From positions 372,001 through 436,000 of the forward strand of contig NZ_CP008944.1 of NCBI RefSeq assembly GCF_000732945.1: 64,000 nucleotides of DNA, in the 5' to 3' direction. The number at the start of each line of letters is the position of its first letter. Within the stretch, counting starts at the first letter, position 1. The notes under the pieces are model-generated. The model had not been told where the DNA came from. It worked only from the letters and a program-made list of their open reading frames with translations, and searched no databases. A program made the position numbers and the translations under genes. The stretch is from Corynebacterium atypicum. GTDB lineage: Bacteria; Actinomycetota; Actinomycetes; Mycobacteriales; Mycobacteriaceae. Positions 1 to 8,618 of this stretch are shown here, piece after piece.

Positions 1-2
1 TG

Positions 3-449
3 GTGGAGTTTGATCGGCAGCACCGCGCCGTGTCGCTGACCGAGAAACCCGAGCATCCGGCCTCGAACTTTGCGGTTCCCGGGCTGTATTTCTACGACAA
101 CGACGTCGTAGAGATCGCCCGTGGGCTTTCTCCCTCGCCCCGCGGCGAGCTGGAGATCACCGACGTGAACAACGAGTATTTGCGTCAGGGGCGCTTGAAC
201 GTCGAGGTGCTGCCGCGGGGGACCGCCTGGTTGGATACGGGCACGGTGGACCTGCTCATGGCCGCCGGCGACTTTGTGCGCACGATCGAGCGGCGCCAGG
301 GGCTTAAGATCGGCGCGCCCGAGGAGGTTGCCTGGCGAATGGGGTTGATCAGCGCGGCCGAGTTGGAAGAGCGTGCGTTGAAATTGCGCAAGTCTGGCTA
401 CGGGGAGTACTTGCTAGAGGTCCTGGCGCGCGAGGACGACCTCGGATAG
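3..449 (+). CDS. rmlA: Glucose-1-phosphate thymidylyltransferase (3' part, cut by window edge)
   Basis: This is the C-terminal half of an RmlA-type nucleotidyltransferase, which makes dTDP-glucose from glucose-1-phosphate and dTTP for dTDP-rhamnose and the arabinogalactan linker. The visible 148 residues open with VEFD, then SLTEKPEHPASNFAVPGLYFYD, the typical middle block of the family (K of EKP and the NFAV/GLYFYD strand), followed by GELEITDVNNEYL and GTAWLDTGT, both RmlA signatures near the sugar site. Family length is about 290, so roughly the first half lies outside the window and the frame enters from the left edge. The first visible GTG is not a start. No partner rml genes are visible. 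Confidence 0.9.
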   Translation: MEFDRQHRAVSLTEKPEHPASNFAVPGLYFYDNDVVEIARGLSPSPRGELEITDVNNEYLRQGRLNVEVLPRGTAWLDTGTVDLLMAAGDFVRTIERRQGLKIGAPEEVAWRMGLISAAELEERALKLRKSGYGEYLLEVLAREDDLG

Positions 450-461
450 CCACGCGGGTCT

Positions 462-815
462 TTAGGCCTCGGGCTTGCCGTTTTCGGCTGGCGGCTCCTC
501 GGGCGGTTCCTTCGGCCGGTGGTCGTCCGCGTCTTCGCTGGCCGTCGGGGCGTCGTCGTGTTCTGGCTTATGGCTGGTGTAGCGCTCGCGGGCCCTGCGG
601 ATACGTTCTTCTTCCTGCCGCGCGGCCTCTTCTTGGGCGCGCCGGGCTTTGAACCGGTTCTTCTCTAGGGTCCAGAGGAATTCTTCGTCGTCATCGGGGC
701 CCTTGATCTCACGCGGCTGATTCCCGCCGGCTTGGTTCCAGGAACCGGGGCCGAAAGCTTTCCAGAGCAGCACGAGAGCCAGGACGATGAGGACGATGAG
801 AATAACGCGGCCCAA
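462..815 (-). CDS. Small single-pass membrane protein, function unknown
   Basis: A 117-residue protein with one N-terminal membrane segment (about residues 3-20, VILIVLIVLALVLLWKAF) and a charged cytoplasmic tail. The tail has a highly charged R/E-rich stretch (about 45-85, probably helical) and an acidic, proline-rich end. I do not recognise a named family. Small proteins of this build are common next to menaquinone genes in corynebacteria. It converges on rmlA with only a 12-base gap and no obvious terminator. An overlapping frame on the same strand is a shadow. Confidence 0.65.
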   Translation of the reverse strand: MGRVILIVLIVLALVLLWKAFGPGSWNQAGGNQPREIKGPDDDEEFLWTLEKNRFKARRAQEEAARQEEERIRRARERYTSHKPEHDDAPTASEDADDHRPKEPPEEPPAENGKPEA

Positions 816-885
816 CGGGAAACCTCCTTGTTGCTTCTACACACCACAATACGTTTCTGGCGTTGAGGTTTAGTAGCCTGGTCTT

Positions 886-1284
886 GTGACTGACCGTGAA
901 GATCCCCGTCACCTGTCCGGCGAAACTGAAAGCTCGCAGGCGCATGCCGTATCGGCGCATTCTGGCGCTTCGGTAGAGGCTGCCCCCAGCGAGGAAGAGG
1001 ACGGTCAGCTGCGCTCCAGAGCGCGTAAGGTGCTGCTGGTCTACGGCCTGGCCCGGTTGGGCCTGTTTGTGGCGTTGACCGTGGTGATAGCCCTGCTGGC
1101 GTGGTTGATCGGGGCGCCGGTGCCGCTGGTTATGTCGGCGCTGTTGGCCCTTTTGGTGGCTTTCCCGTTGTCTATGTTGATCTTCCCGAAGATGCGCACC
1201 GAGGCCACCGAGGCAGTCGGGCTGTGGCAGCAGCGCCGCCGGCAGCGCAAGGAGTGGATCCGCGAGGAGCTCGCGGAGCGTTAG
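886..1284 (+). CDS. DUF4229-type small membrane protein
   Basis: 132 residues, GTG start at 886. A hydrophilic N-terminus of about 45 residues is followed by LVYGLARLGLFVALTVVIA and a second hydrophobic stretch PLVMSALLALLVAFPLSML, then a basic R/Q/K-rich tail. This two-helix layout with the LxYxxARLxLF entry matches the actinobacterial DUF4229 family, whose function is not known. Its TAG overlaps the TAA of the convergent menA gene (1281-1284), so the two transcripts must overlap. Confidence 0.7.
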   Translation: MTDREDPRHLSGETESSQAHAVSAHSGASVEAAPSEEEDGQLRSRARKVLLVYGLARLGLFVALTVVIALLAWLIGAPVPLVMSALLALLVAFPLSMLIFPKMRTEATEAVGLWQQRRRQRKEWIREELAER

Positions 1285-2204
1285 GCGCCCGCGAAAGCCA
1301 GTGCCACTGCGGTGAGCACCGACCAGACGAGTATCGCCCGGCCGGTCGCGCCCAGAACCGGGATCAGCGCGCGGCCCTGAGCGCCGCGGGCGACGGGGCG
1401 CGCGCCGACCACGAGCAGGGGGACGGCGGCCAGCCCGAGAACCGCCCACCAGGTGGCGAAGCACAGCGCCAGGGAGGCGAGCGCGGGGAGAGACGCGAGC
1501 AGAACGAATAGGCGGCGGGTGCCGGAATCGCCGAGGCGCACCGCGAGGGTGATCTTTCCGGTCTGGCTGTCGGTGGGGATGTCACGCAGGTTGTTCGCCA
1601 GGTTGACGGCGGCCGAAAGCCCTCCGATGATCACGGCGCAGAGGGCACCCACCCAGTCGATCCGCCCGGCTTGGGCAAATTGGGTGCCCAGCACGGCGAC
1701 CAGGCCGAAGAAGATGAATACGGCCACCTCGCCCAGGCCGCGGTAGCCGTAGGGGTGCTTGCCGCCGGTGTAAAACCAGGCGCCGGCGATGCACGCGGCG
1801 CCGACCACGATGAACCACCAAGAGCTCAACAGAGACAGCCAGATCCCGGCTGCGGCCGCAACGGTGAAGCACGTGAAAGCGGCTGCCTTGACCCGGCGTG
1901 GCGGCACCAAGCCGGAGCCGGTGAGCCGCTGGGGCCCCGAGCGGGCGTCGTCAGTCCCGCGGATGCCGTCGGAATAATCGTTGGCAAAGTTCACCCCGAT
2001 GATCAGCGCCCAGGCCACGACGCCGGCCAAGAGCGCGCGGCCCAGCTGAAAGCCCCCGAGCCACGCGGCGGCGCCGCTGCCGGCAATGACGGGAGAAAAG
2101 GCGTTGGCCCATGTGTGCGGGCGGGCGCCTTCCAGCCAATCTGCCAAGGTCGCTTGCCGGGACGGTTGGGGTTGGGGATCTGCGGGCATAGTCATGGGGC
2201 ACAT
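1281..2204 (-). CDS. menA: 1,4-dihydroxy-2-naphthoate polyprenyltransferase
   Basis: MenA, a membrane prenyltransferase (UbiA superfamily) that attaches the polyprenyl tail to DHNA to give demethylmenaquinone. The 307-residue protein has WLEGARPHTWANAFSPVIAGS at the N-terminus. The first Asp-rich motif is NFANDYSDGIRGTD (about residues 80-95) and the second is NNLRDIPTDSQTGKITL (about 205-221), the two Mg-diphosphate sites. About eight to nine membrane helices follow the family pattern. The ATG at 2204 is used; ATGs 9 and 15 bases further in are alternatives because no clear ribosome site separates them. It sits close to menE, menB, menC and menD. Its stop overlaps the convergent gene at 886. 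Confidence 0.93.
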   Translation of the reverse strand: MCPMTMPADPQPQPSRQATLADWLEGARPHTWANAFSPVIAGSGAAAWLGGFQLGRALLAGVVAWALIIGVNFANDYSDGIRGTDDARSGPQRLTGSGLVPPRRVKAAAFTCFTVAAAAGIWLSLLSSWWFIVVGAACIAGAWFYTGGKHPYGYRGLGEVAVFIFFGLVAVLGTQFAQAGRIDWVGALCAVIIGGLSAAVNLANNLRDIPTDSQTGKITLAVRLGDSGTRRLFVLLASLPALASLALCFATWWAVLGLAAVPLLVVGARPVARGAQGRALIPVLGATGRAILVWSVLTAVALAFAGA

Positions 2205-2377
2205 TATCTCTCAGGCGGTTTTCTGCACCGGCGCCGCCTCTTAAAGGGGAAGCCTGCTAAGGCCGTGACGGTGGCGCGCGCCCACCGCATTGAGCTGCGG
2301 GCCGGCGAGATGGAGCCCTAGAGGGTAAATCATCCGAAGTTGTTAACGTGTCCATATGGGTCCTTTATCTTGTTGCC

Positions 2378-2812
2378 ATGACTTTTCTCAAAGACTTAGG
2401 CCTGCTTGCCGCCCGCATCGTGCTGGCTATCATCCTGATCTTCCACGGCTGGGGCAAGGTCACCGGCTTTTCCACGTACGTGGAGAACTTCGCCGGGATG
2501 GGCGTGCCGCTGCCCAGCCTGTCGGTCGGGCTGGCCGCGGCCGTCGAGCTGATTGGCGGGGCACTCATCCTCATCGGGCTTCTGACCCCGCTGGCCGGCC
2601 TGGCCGTCTTCTTGGTCATGCTGAGCGCCTACTTCTTCGCCCACATGGGCAACGGGGTAGCTGTTGACGGCGGCGGCTTTGAGCTCGTCGGCGCCATCGC
2701 CGCGGCGGCACTCGCGCTGGCAGCTGCCGGCGCCGGGCTCTATAGCGTCGACGCAGCGATCGGCTCCGCGCGCAACCGCTCCGCTAAGACCGCGGCAAAG
2801 GCCGCGGCCTAA
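2378..2812 (+). CDS. DoxX family membrane protein
   Basis: A four-helix DoxX-type membrane protein of about 144 residues. Visible family features are the opening LLAARIVLAIILIFHGWGKVTGF, then MGVPLP and AAVELIGGALILIGLLTPLAGLAV. Members are linked to thiol and oxidative-stress complexes in mycobacteria, but no substrate can be read here. I chose ATG 2378 because the family begins MTFLKDLGLLAAR. An in-frame GTG at 2348 would add ten hydrophobic residues and has no better ribosome site. The alanine/lysine tail is not conserved in the family. Confidence 0.8.
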   Translation: MTFLKDLGLLAARIVLAIILIFHGWGKVTGFSTYVENFAGMGVPLPSLSVGLAAAVELIGGALILIGLLTPLAGLAVFLVMLSAYFFAHMGNGVAVDGGGFELVGAIAAAALALAAAGAGLYSVDAAIGSARNRSAKTAAKAAA

Positions 2813-2845
2813 GCGGGAGCGTGGGCGGCATTAAGATCAACCCTT

Positions 2846-3988
2846 ATGGCCGCCCGCACCCTCGACGTTCTTCCCGTCGACCCCGCAGATCCCGCCGCAA
2901 TTCTGCCTGCCCTCGAGGAGGCTATTGCCGGTTTAGCAACTTGGCTGCCCACCCCCACTAACGATCCCCACCGGGCCGAGCTGTTGCGTTCCACCCAACG
3001 CGTCGGAACCGACATCGACCCGGAGATCGCCGTGGTGGTGGGCACTTCTGGTTCCACCGGTACGCCCAAGGGTGCACAGCTGACCGCCGCCAACCTCGTG
3101 GCCAGCGCGGACGCCACCCACCAGGTGCTTGGCGGCGAGGGGCACTGGCTGTTAGCCATGCCGGCCCACTACATCGCCGGGCTCCAGGTGCTGGTGCGCA
3201 GCCTGGTCGCGGGCGTCGACCCGTATTGTCTGGACTTAAGCCGCGGCTTCAACGTCGCCGAGTTCGCCCGCGGCGCGCGCGAACTCGCCGCTACCGGGGA
3301 CCGCGTTTATACCTCGCTGACCCCGATGCAGCTGATGAAGGCCATGGACACCCTGCAGGGCATCGACGCCCTGCGCTCGTTTGATGCCATCCTGGTCGGC
3401 GGGGCGGCGTTGCGTAGCCAGACGCGCGGCGCGGCCGAGCGCCTCGGCATCCGGGTGGTAACCACCTACGGTGCTTCGGAGACCGCCGGCGGCTGCGTGT
3501 ACGATGGCCGCCCACTGCCGGGGGCCCGAGTGGAGTTGGGCGACCAGGGGCGCATTGTGCTCGGCGGGCCCACCATCGCCGCCGGCTACCGCAACGTGCC
3601 CGCACACCCATCGTTTTCTCGGGCCGGCTGGTGGGCGACGAGCGACGCCGGGGAAATAGATGCGGCCGGAAACCTCGTGGTCAACGGCCGCCTCGATCAG
3701 GTGATTGATACCGGCGGCCTCAAACTGCACCCGGAGGTGCTCGAGCGGGAGCTGCTCAAGGTCGATCGCGTGCGCCAGGCATGTGTGGTGGGAACCCCGC
3801 ACCCCAGGTACGGTCAGGCCGTGGTCGCGGCCTACGTGGGCCAGGCCGAGCCCGCCGAGCTTTACGCGGCGCTCGAGGGCCTTCCGCGCTGGCAGTGGCC
3901 CAAGGACGTGCGCCGGGTCGATGAGCTGCCGCTGACCGCCACAGGCAAGGTGGATCGCCACCGCGTGGCGCAGTTCTGGCAGAACTAA
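2846..3988 (+). CDS. menE: o-succinylbenzoate-CoA ligase
   Basis: MenE activates o-succinylbenzoate with ATP and CoA in menaquinone synthesis. The 380-residue protein is the short actinobacterial form of the ANL superfamily. Motif P-loop VVVGTSGSTGTPKGAQLT lies at about residues 63-80, TTYGASETAGGCVYDG at about 207-222, the hinge NGRLDQVIDTGGLKLHPEVLE at about 280-300, and the C-terminal catalytic lysine in LPLTATGKVDRH. Start ATG 2846. The stop TAA overlaps the TAG of the convergent methyltransferase. It lies between menA and menB, which supports the assignment over a generic acyl-CoA ligase. Confidence 0.93.
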   Translation: MAARTLDVLPVDPADPAAILPALEEAIAGLATWLPTPTNDPHRAELLRSTQRVGTDIDPEIAVVVGTSGSTGTPKGAQLTAANLVASADATHQVLGGEGHWLLAMPAHYIAGLQVLVRSLVAGVDPYCLDLSRGFNVAEFARGARELAATGDRVYTSLTPMQLMKAMDTLQGIDALRSFDAILVGGAALRSQTRGAAERLGIRVVTTYGASETAGGCVYDGRPLPGARVELGDQGRIVLGGPTIAAGYRNVPAHPSFSRAGWWATSDAGEIDAAGNLVVNGRLDQVIDTGGLKLHPEVLERELLKVDRVRQACVVGTPHPRYGQAVVAAYVGQAEPAELYAALEGLPRWQWPKDVRRVDELPLTATGKVDRHRVAQFWQN

Positions 3989-4827
3989 TTCAGCCTCGCG
4001 GTGCGCCGTGCATCGGGTTGGTGCCTGCGGGTGAGCACAAACGCGTCCGTCCGGTAGGGCAGCGCCACCTCATCCTCCGGGTTAAGCCCGCTGTGCTCGT
4101 AGAGGTACCACTCCAGGTTGCCCCGCAGGCGGGCGCGATCCTTCGGCCCAGAGCGCAACCAGTAGGACCGGGTGGCAGCAAGAGCGAAGAGATCCTGGGC
4201 GGCTAGCGGGTCAGCCCAGCGTCCCCGCCAAGTATCCGCGACTTCCCAGGGGGTGGCCGTGCGTGGGAAGAACCCCTCGGCAAGTACGTCGCCGGAGTGC
4301 ATGATGCGGGAGAGCCGAAGCACCCAGGGGTCTGCGACGTCAAGGGTGTTCCATACCAGAAGCACCACCCCGCGTGGGCGTAGCACGCGGTCGAGCTCTG
4401 CGCCCGCCAGCTGCGGGTCAACCCAGTGCCATGTTTGCGCAAAGGCAGCGGCATCGAGTGCCGACGCCGCAAGCGGTAGCGCCTCGGCGCGCCCCATGAC
4501 GGCGGGCAGCCCGTGCCTGGTGCTCAGTACGCGGGCCATGTCCGCGCTGGGCTCCACAGCGACCACGCGGTTGCCGCGCTGTTCGAGCCCGCAGGTCAGC
4601 TTCCCGGTGCCCGCCCCGACGTCCACGATCTGGGGGCTCGGCAGCGGAGCTAGGTGGCGGTGCAGCAAGTCATAGACCTGCTCGGGGTAGCCGGGGCGGG
4701 CGGCATCGTAGGCAAGGGCGCCGGTGCGGAAGGCTCGGCTTAAGCGGCGCCGCTGATCAGGGGTCCGAAATCGCGGGGCAGCCGCAGTCGACGGCGGGCG
4801 GTAAGAGGCGGAGTGCGGAGAGTTCAT
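3985..4827 (-). CDS. Class I SAM-dependent methyltransferase
   Basis: 280 residues. The SAM-binding motif I is IVDVGAGTGKLT (about 66-77), followed by VVAVEPSADMARVL (motif II, acidic residue for the ribose) and the later motif RVLRPRGVVLLVWN. The fold is that of methyltransferase 11/25-type enzymes; small-molecule or cell-envelope substrates are typical but none can be deduced. A poorly conserved proline-rich N-terminus of about 20 residues suggests that translation could start further in. It is probably co-directional with trmL and menB but separated by short gaps. It is not MenG, which is present elsewhere in the window. Confidence 0.8.
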   Translation of the reverse strand: MNSPHSASYRPPSTAAAPRFRTPDQRRRLSRAFRTGALAYDAARPGYPEQVYDLLHRHLAPLPSPQIVDVGAGTGKLTCGLEQRGNRVVAVEPSADMARVLSTRHGLPAVMGRAEALPLAASALDAAAFAQTWHWVDPQLAGAELDRVLRPRGVVLLVWNTLDVADPWVLRLSRIMHSGDVLAEGFFPRTATPWEVADTWRGRWADPLAAQDLFALAATRSYWLRSGPKDRARLRGNLEWYLYEHSGLNPEDEVALPYRTDAFVLTRRHQPDARRTARLN

Positions 4828-4876
4828 GGGCGGTGACGATAGATCGTCTGGGGTGGAATGAGGTGGAGATCACTCG

Positions 4877-5353
4877 CTAGATGGCGTCTGCGAAGCCGAG
4901 TTGGCGCCAGGCCTCGTAAGCCGCGATCGCGGCTGAGTTAGACAGGTTGAGGGAGCGCCGCGCCGGCAACATCGGGATGCGAACCGTCTCCGTGATCCGT
5001 GGGTGATTCATGTGCTCGGTGGGCAGCCCCGTCGGCTCGGTGCCAAATAGTAAGACGTCGCCCGGCTGGTACTGGATCGTGGTGTGCCAGGTTGTGGCGT
5101 GCCCGGTGAAGGCGAAGACGCGAGCCCCGGGTACGTCCTCGAGGAAGGCTTCGAAGGTGGGGTGGATTCTTACCTCGGCGAGGTCGTGGTAGTCCAACCC
5201 GGCGCGCTTCAAGTGTTTATCTGCAAAGTTGAACCCGAGTGGCTCGACGAGGTGCAAGGTAGCCCCCGTGTTGGCGCATAACCGGATGGCGTTGCCGGTG
5301 TTGCCTGGGATCACGGGGTTGTCAAAGACTATGTGGAGGTTGGCGCCGTGCAT
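4877..5353 (-). CDS. trmL: tRNA (cytidine/uridine-34-2'-O)-methyltransferase
   Basis: A 158-residue single-domain SPOUT methyltransferase of the TrmL (YibK) group, which 2'-O-methylates the wobble base of tRNA-Leu. Motif 1 is VIPGNTGNAIRLCANTG near the N-terminus (the N-x-G-N-x-x-R block). The knot-forming motifs are LLFGTEPTGLP (about 101-111) and RIPMLPARRSLNLSNSAAI (about 124-142). The length equals that of typical TrmL without the RNA-binding extension of larger SpoU enzymes. ATG at 5353. It lies downstream of menB on the same strand, with no functional link implied. Confidence 0.9.
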   Translation of the reverse strand: MHGANLHIVFDNPVIPGNTGNAIRLCANTGATLHLVEPLGFNFADKHLKRAGLDYHDLAEVRIHPTFEAFLEDVPGARVFAFTGHATTWHTTIQYQPGDVLLFGTEPTGLPTEHMNHPRITETVRIPMLPARRSLNLSNSAAIAAYEAWRQLGFADAI

Positions 5354-5432
5354 GCCAGCACATCTTAGGCTCCGCCAGCTATTCGGTGCTACTTGAGTAG
5401 CTCCCGGTCAGCCCGTTTCCGGCGACTCGGGC

Positions 5433-6431
5433 CTAGTAGTAGAACGGGAAGCGCGACCAGTCCGGATCGCGTTTTTCTAGGAACGAATCCCGGCCCTCGA
5501 CGGCCTCATCGGTCATATAGGCCAGGCGGGTGGCCTCGCCGGCAAATACCTGCTGGCCCATCAGGCCGTCGTCAGTCAGGTTGAAGGCAAATTTAAGCAT
5601 CCGCTGCGCGGTGGGCGATTTGCTGTTGATCTCGCGGGCGGCCTGGATGGCCTCCTCCTCGAGTTCGCCGTGATCGGCCACGATGTTAACCGCACCCATC
5701 CGGTGCATGGTCTCTGCGTCGTAGGTGCGGCCTAGGAAGAAAATTTCGCGAGCGAATTTCTGGCCGACCTGCTTGGCCAGGTACGCAGACCCGTAGCCGG
5801 CGTCGAAGGAGCCCACGTCGGCATCCGTCTGTTTAAACCGCGCCTCTTGGCGCGAGGCGATGGTGAGGTCGCAGACCACGTGCAGGGAATGCCCACCGCC
5901 GGCGGCCCAGCCGTTGACCACGGCGATGACCACCTTGGGCATCGTGCGGATCAGCCGCTGTACCTCCAAGATGTGCAGGCGGCCGCCTTCTACTTGGGCG
6001 CGCTGGGTGTCTACTGTCTCTGCGGTCTCTCCCGAGGCGTACTGGTAGCCGGAGCGGCCGCGAATGCGTTGGTCGCCGCCGGAGCAGAACGCCCAGCCGC
6101 CATCCTTGGGGGAGGGGCCGTTGCCCGTGAGCAAGATTGCCCCCACGTCCGGGGTGCGCCGGGCGTGGTCTAACACGCGATAGAGCTCGTCGACGGTGTG
6201 GGGACGAAAAGCGTTGCGTACCTCGGGGCGGTCGAAGGCGACGCGCACGATGCCGTTTGCTCGGCCCGCACCGGTGTGGCGGTGGTAGGTGATGTCCGTG
6301 AGGTCCTCAAACCCGGGCACGATCCGCCACTGGGATGCGTCGAAGGGCTGCTCGGTCGAGGGGACGTGGCGCTTGCGGGCGGCGCGGTCAGCCGCGGCAG
6401 CAGAGATAGAGGCGTTGTCTGATTCGCTCAT
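5433..6431 (-). CDS. menB: 1,4-dihydroxy-2-naphthoyl-CoA synthase
   Basis: MenB closes the second ring of menaquinone by Dieckmann-type condensation of o-succinylbenzoyl-CoA. The 332-residue crotonase-fold protein shows VRVAFDRPEVRNAFRPHTVDEL, the MenB-specific insert AFCSGGDQRIRGRSGYQY, the oxyanion-hole segment VVNGWAAGGGHSLHVVCD, and the catalytic region QTDADVGSFDAGYGSAYLA with the conserved Asp/Tyr/Ser. It ends RFPFYY, the usual MenB terminus. An N-terminal extension of about 45 residues is found in actinobacterial MenB. It is divergent from menC, with an 85-base gap that must hold both promoters. Confidence 0.95.
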   Translation of the reverse strand: MSESDNASISAAAADRAARKRHVPSTEQPFDASQWRIVPGFEDLTDITYHRHTGAGRANGIVRVAFDRPEVRNAFRPHTVDELYRVLDHARRTPDVGAILLTGNGPSPKDGGWAFCSGGDQRIRGRSGYQYASGETAETVDTQRAQVEGGRLHILEVQRLIRTMPKVVIAVVNGWAAGGGHSLHVVCDLTIASRQEARFKQTDADVGSFDAGYGSAYLAKQVGQKFAREIFFLGRTYDAETMHRMGAVNIVADHGELEEEAIQAAREINSKSPTAQRMLKFAFNLTDDGLMGQQVFAGEATRLAYMTDEAVEGRDSFLEKRDPDWSRFPFYY

Positions 6432-6516
6432 ACCCCAGGAGTCTAGGAACTACGCTGAGCTTTCGCTGCGGCCGGGAGCGAGGAACCGCCGTGCGGGCTA
6501 CTAGCCTGGGGCTGAT

Positions 6517-7635
6517 ATGAAACCAACTTTTGGCAGTGCCCCCCACATCCCCCACGGCGACGACGCCGCCTCGCCGGACCCTCGCGCGCAGGCGGCCGGC
6601 CCGCCGACGCCCAAGCTTGCCCACCTCCTGCCCACCTTCGACGAGGTCTGGGAGCGTACCCACATCGTGGCGTTGCCCATGCGGGTGCGATTCCGGGGGA
6701 TTACTACGCGCGAGGCGGCGCTGATCCAGGGCCCGCGCGGCTGGGGAGAGTTCGCGCCCTTTGTGGAGTACGCCACCGAAGAAGCCGCCAGCTGGCTAGC
6801 CAGTGCGCTAGAGGCCGCCTGGCTCGGCTTCCCCACGCCCGCGCGCCCCTACATCGAGGTCAACGCCACCATTCCCGCGGTGCCTGCGCAGCAGGTGCCC
6901 GAGCTGCTCTCCCGGTACCCAGGGTGTACGACCATCAAGGTCAAGGTCGCCGAGAAAGGCCACACGCTTGCCGACGATCGCGCCCGCGTCGCCGCGGTCC
7001 GCCGCGCGCGCCCAGAGGCGAAGGTGCGCGTCGACGCCAACCAGGGCTGGAGCGTGGCGCAGGCGGCGGAAGCGGCCGCAGCCCTGGGCGAGCTCGAATA
7101 CCTGGAGCAACCCTGCGCGGGCGTCGATAATCTCGTGGCCTTGCGCGCGGAGCTGGACCGCCGCGGTATCCCCATGCCGATCGCCGCCGACGAGTCGATT
7201 CGGCGGGCCCGCGACCCGTATCGGGTGGCCGAAAGCGGCGCGGCCGCGTTCGCGGTGCTCAAGGTCGCCCCTCTCGGCGGGGTGCGCCGGCTAGGCCGCA
7301 TCGCCGCACACCTGTCTGAATGCGGCATGGAGACCGTCGTCGCGAGCGCCCTAGACACCGCTGTGGGGCTCAACGCCGGGCTGTGGGCTGCGGCCGAGGT
7401 ATCCCAGCGCGCCGCGGGGCTGGCCACGCAAAGCCTGTTCCGCGAAGATGTCGCCGCCCCCCGCCCGCTTGTCGACGGCACCTTGGCCACCGCTCCCGTA
7501 TTCCCGGAGCCGGACCGCCTGGCGGCACTTGCTGCCCCGCGCGAGCGAACCGAATGGTGGCGGGAGCGGCTTGCGGCCTGCCTGGACTGGCTGCACAACG
7601 CAGCCGAGAAGCAGAACAACGCGCCCACGCAGTAG
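6517..7635 (+). CDS. menC: o-succinylbenzoate synthase
   Basis: MenC dehydrates SHCHC to o-succinylbenzoate (enolase superfamily). In 372 residues the catalytic set is visible: KVKVAEKG (the KxK base pair, about 138-145), RVDANQGW (first metal Asp), LEYLEQPCAG (Glu), PIAADESIRRA (Asp) and VLKVAPLGGVRR (second catalytic Lys). About 30 residues at the N-terminus are disordered and not conserved, so the true start may be a later codon. ATG at 6517 is divergent from menB. Its neighbours menB and menD support MenC over other muconate-lactonizing-type enzymes. Confidence 0.92.
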   Translation: MKPTFGSAPHIPHGDDAASPDPRAQAAGPPTPKLAHLLPTFDEVWERTHIVALPMRVRFRGITTREAALIQGPRGWGEFAPFVEYATEEAASWLASALEAAWLGFPTPARPYIEVNATIPAVPAQQVPELLSRYPGCTTIKVKVAEKGHTLADDRARVAAVRRARPEAKVRVDANQGWSVAQAAEAAAALGELEYLEQPCAGVDNLVALRAELDRRGIPMPIAADESIRRARDPYRVAESGAAAFAVLKVAPLGGVRRLGRIAAHLSECGMETVVASALDTAVGLNAGLWAAAEVSQRAAGLATQSLFREDVAAPRPLVDGTLATAPVFPEPDRLAALAAPRERTEWWRERLAACLDWLHNAAEKQNNAPTQ

Positions 7636-7742
7636 GCGCCGAAGCGGTAGAGTTTCGCTAAAACCCTCGCGGTCCGCCGTGCGGCTCGGTGAAGAAGTGC
7701 CGGGTGCAGGAGCATCGGCGACCGAGCTGAAAGGAGCATGTC

Positions 7743-8588
7743 ATGCCCGCTGAGGATGACCGCCGAGGCGGCACGGGGCGCCCGCATGGCCAGAACCAGT
7801 GGGGCCGGCGAAGCGAAGAGCCCCGCACCGAACAATGGGGCAGCCCCGGTATCGCGCAGCCCACGGAGTTTTTGGGGCGCGCGGGCAACTCCGACCGCAC
7901 GGAGTACCTAGGGCGCGCGGGTGGAGACTCGCGCACGGAGTACCTAGGCAACCCCTCCCCAGGCGACGACGTCACCCGGTACTTCGACCAGCCGCCGGCA
8001 GCCGACGCTACCCGATTCGACGACGCCCCGAACGGCGCTTTCGGGGCGAACGACGAGGGGCCGGTGCGCCGCGGCCAGTTCATCCCACCGCCCGACCAGC
8101 GTGGCCGCTACCCGGCCGACGCGGCAGCAGGCTACCCGTCAGATGGGTACGAGACGCAGAGCAGCTACGGCGAGGCGGAGCCGGACTACGACCGCGATCG
8201 TCGCGCCGGCAGGCTACGCCGCTACCAAGAGGGCCGAGGCGCGCGGAGCGTGGGCAAGGTCCTCGGCGTCGTGCTAGGCGTGGTGCTCGCCGGCTTGGCT
8301 ATCTTCTTCGTCGGCCGGATGACCGCCGACGATGGCGCCGAGGAGGCCCCGGTGACCACCACCGAGCACGTCACCTCCACCCAGCGCACGACGGTTACCA
8401 AGGAACCCACTGAGCGCCGTCTCCCGCTGCCCTCCGAACTGCCCAGCGAGTTCCCCACTCAGCTGCCTAGCTTCGAGCGCCCCGATCTGCCGGAGCTTCC
8501 CGACGCCCCGGAGATCAGCGAGGAGGACGCCCGCGAGTGGTGGCAGGGGCTCATGAGCTGGTTGGGCGAAGGTGAGGACGTGCAGTAA
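7743..8588 (+). CDS. Membrane protein with N-terminal TEYLG repeats, function unknown
   Basis: 281 residues, ATG 7743 with AAGGAG six bases upstream. The first 175 residues are hydrophilic and low in order. They carry three clear 12-residue repeats (TEFLGRAG, TEYLGRAG, TEYLGNPS) plus degenerate flanking copies (RTEQWG, VTRYFD). Residues about 175-195 form one membrane helix (VLGVVLGVVLAGLAIFFVG). The outer part is Thr-rich, then Pro/Glu-rich (LPLPSELPSEFPTQLPS). The shape is that of a single-pass protein with a cytosolic intrinsically disordered domain; Thr in TE motifs would be candidate Ser/Thr-kinase sites (inference). It sits between menC and menD. Confidence 0.75.
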   Translation: MPAEDDRRGGTGRPHGQNQWGRRSEEPRTEQWGSPGIAQPTEFLGRAGNSDRTEYLGRAGGDSRTEYLGNPSPGDDVTRYFDQPPAADATRFDDAPNGAFGANDEGPVRRGQFIPPPDQRGRYPADAAAGYPSDGYETQSSYGEAEPDYDRDRRAGRLRRYQEGRGARSVGKVLGVVLGVVLAGLAIFFVGRMTADDGAEEAPVTTTEHVTSTQRTTVTKEPTERRLPLPSELPSEFPTQLPSFERPDLPELPDAPEISEEDAREWWQGLMSWLGEGEDVQ

Positions 8589-8618
8589 CGGCGTGCGGCG
8601 CGCATAGAATGAGAATTC

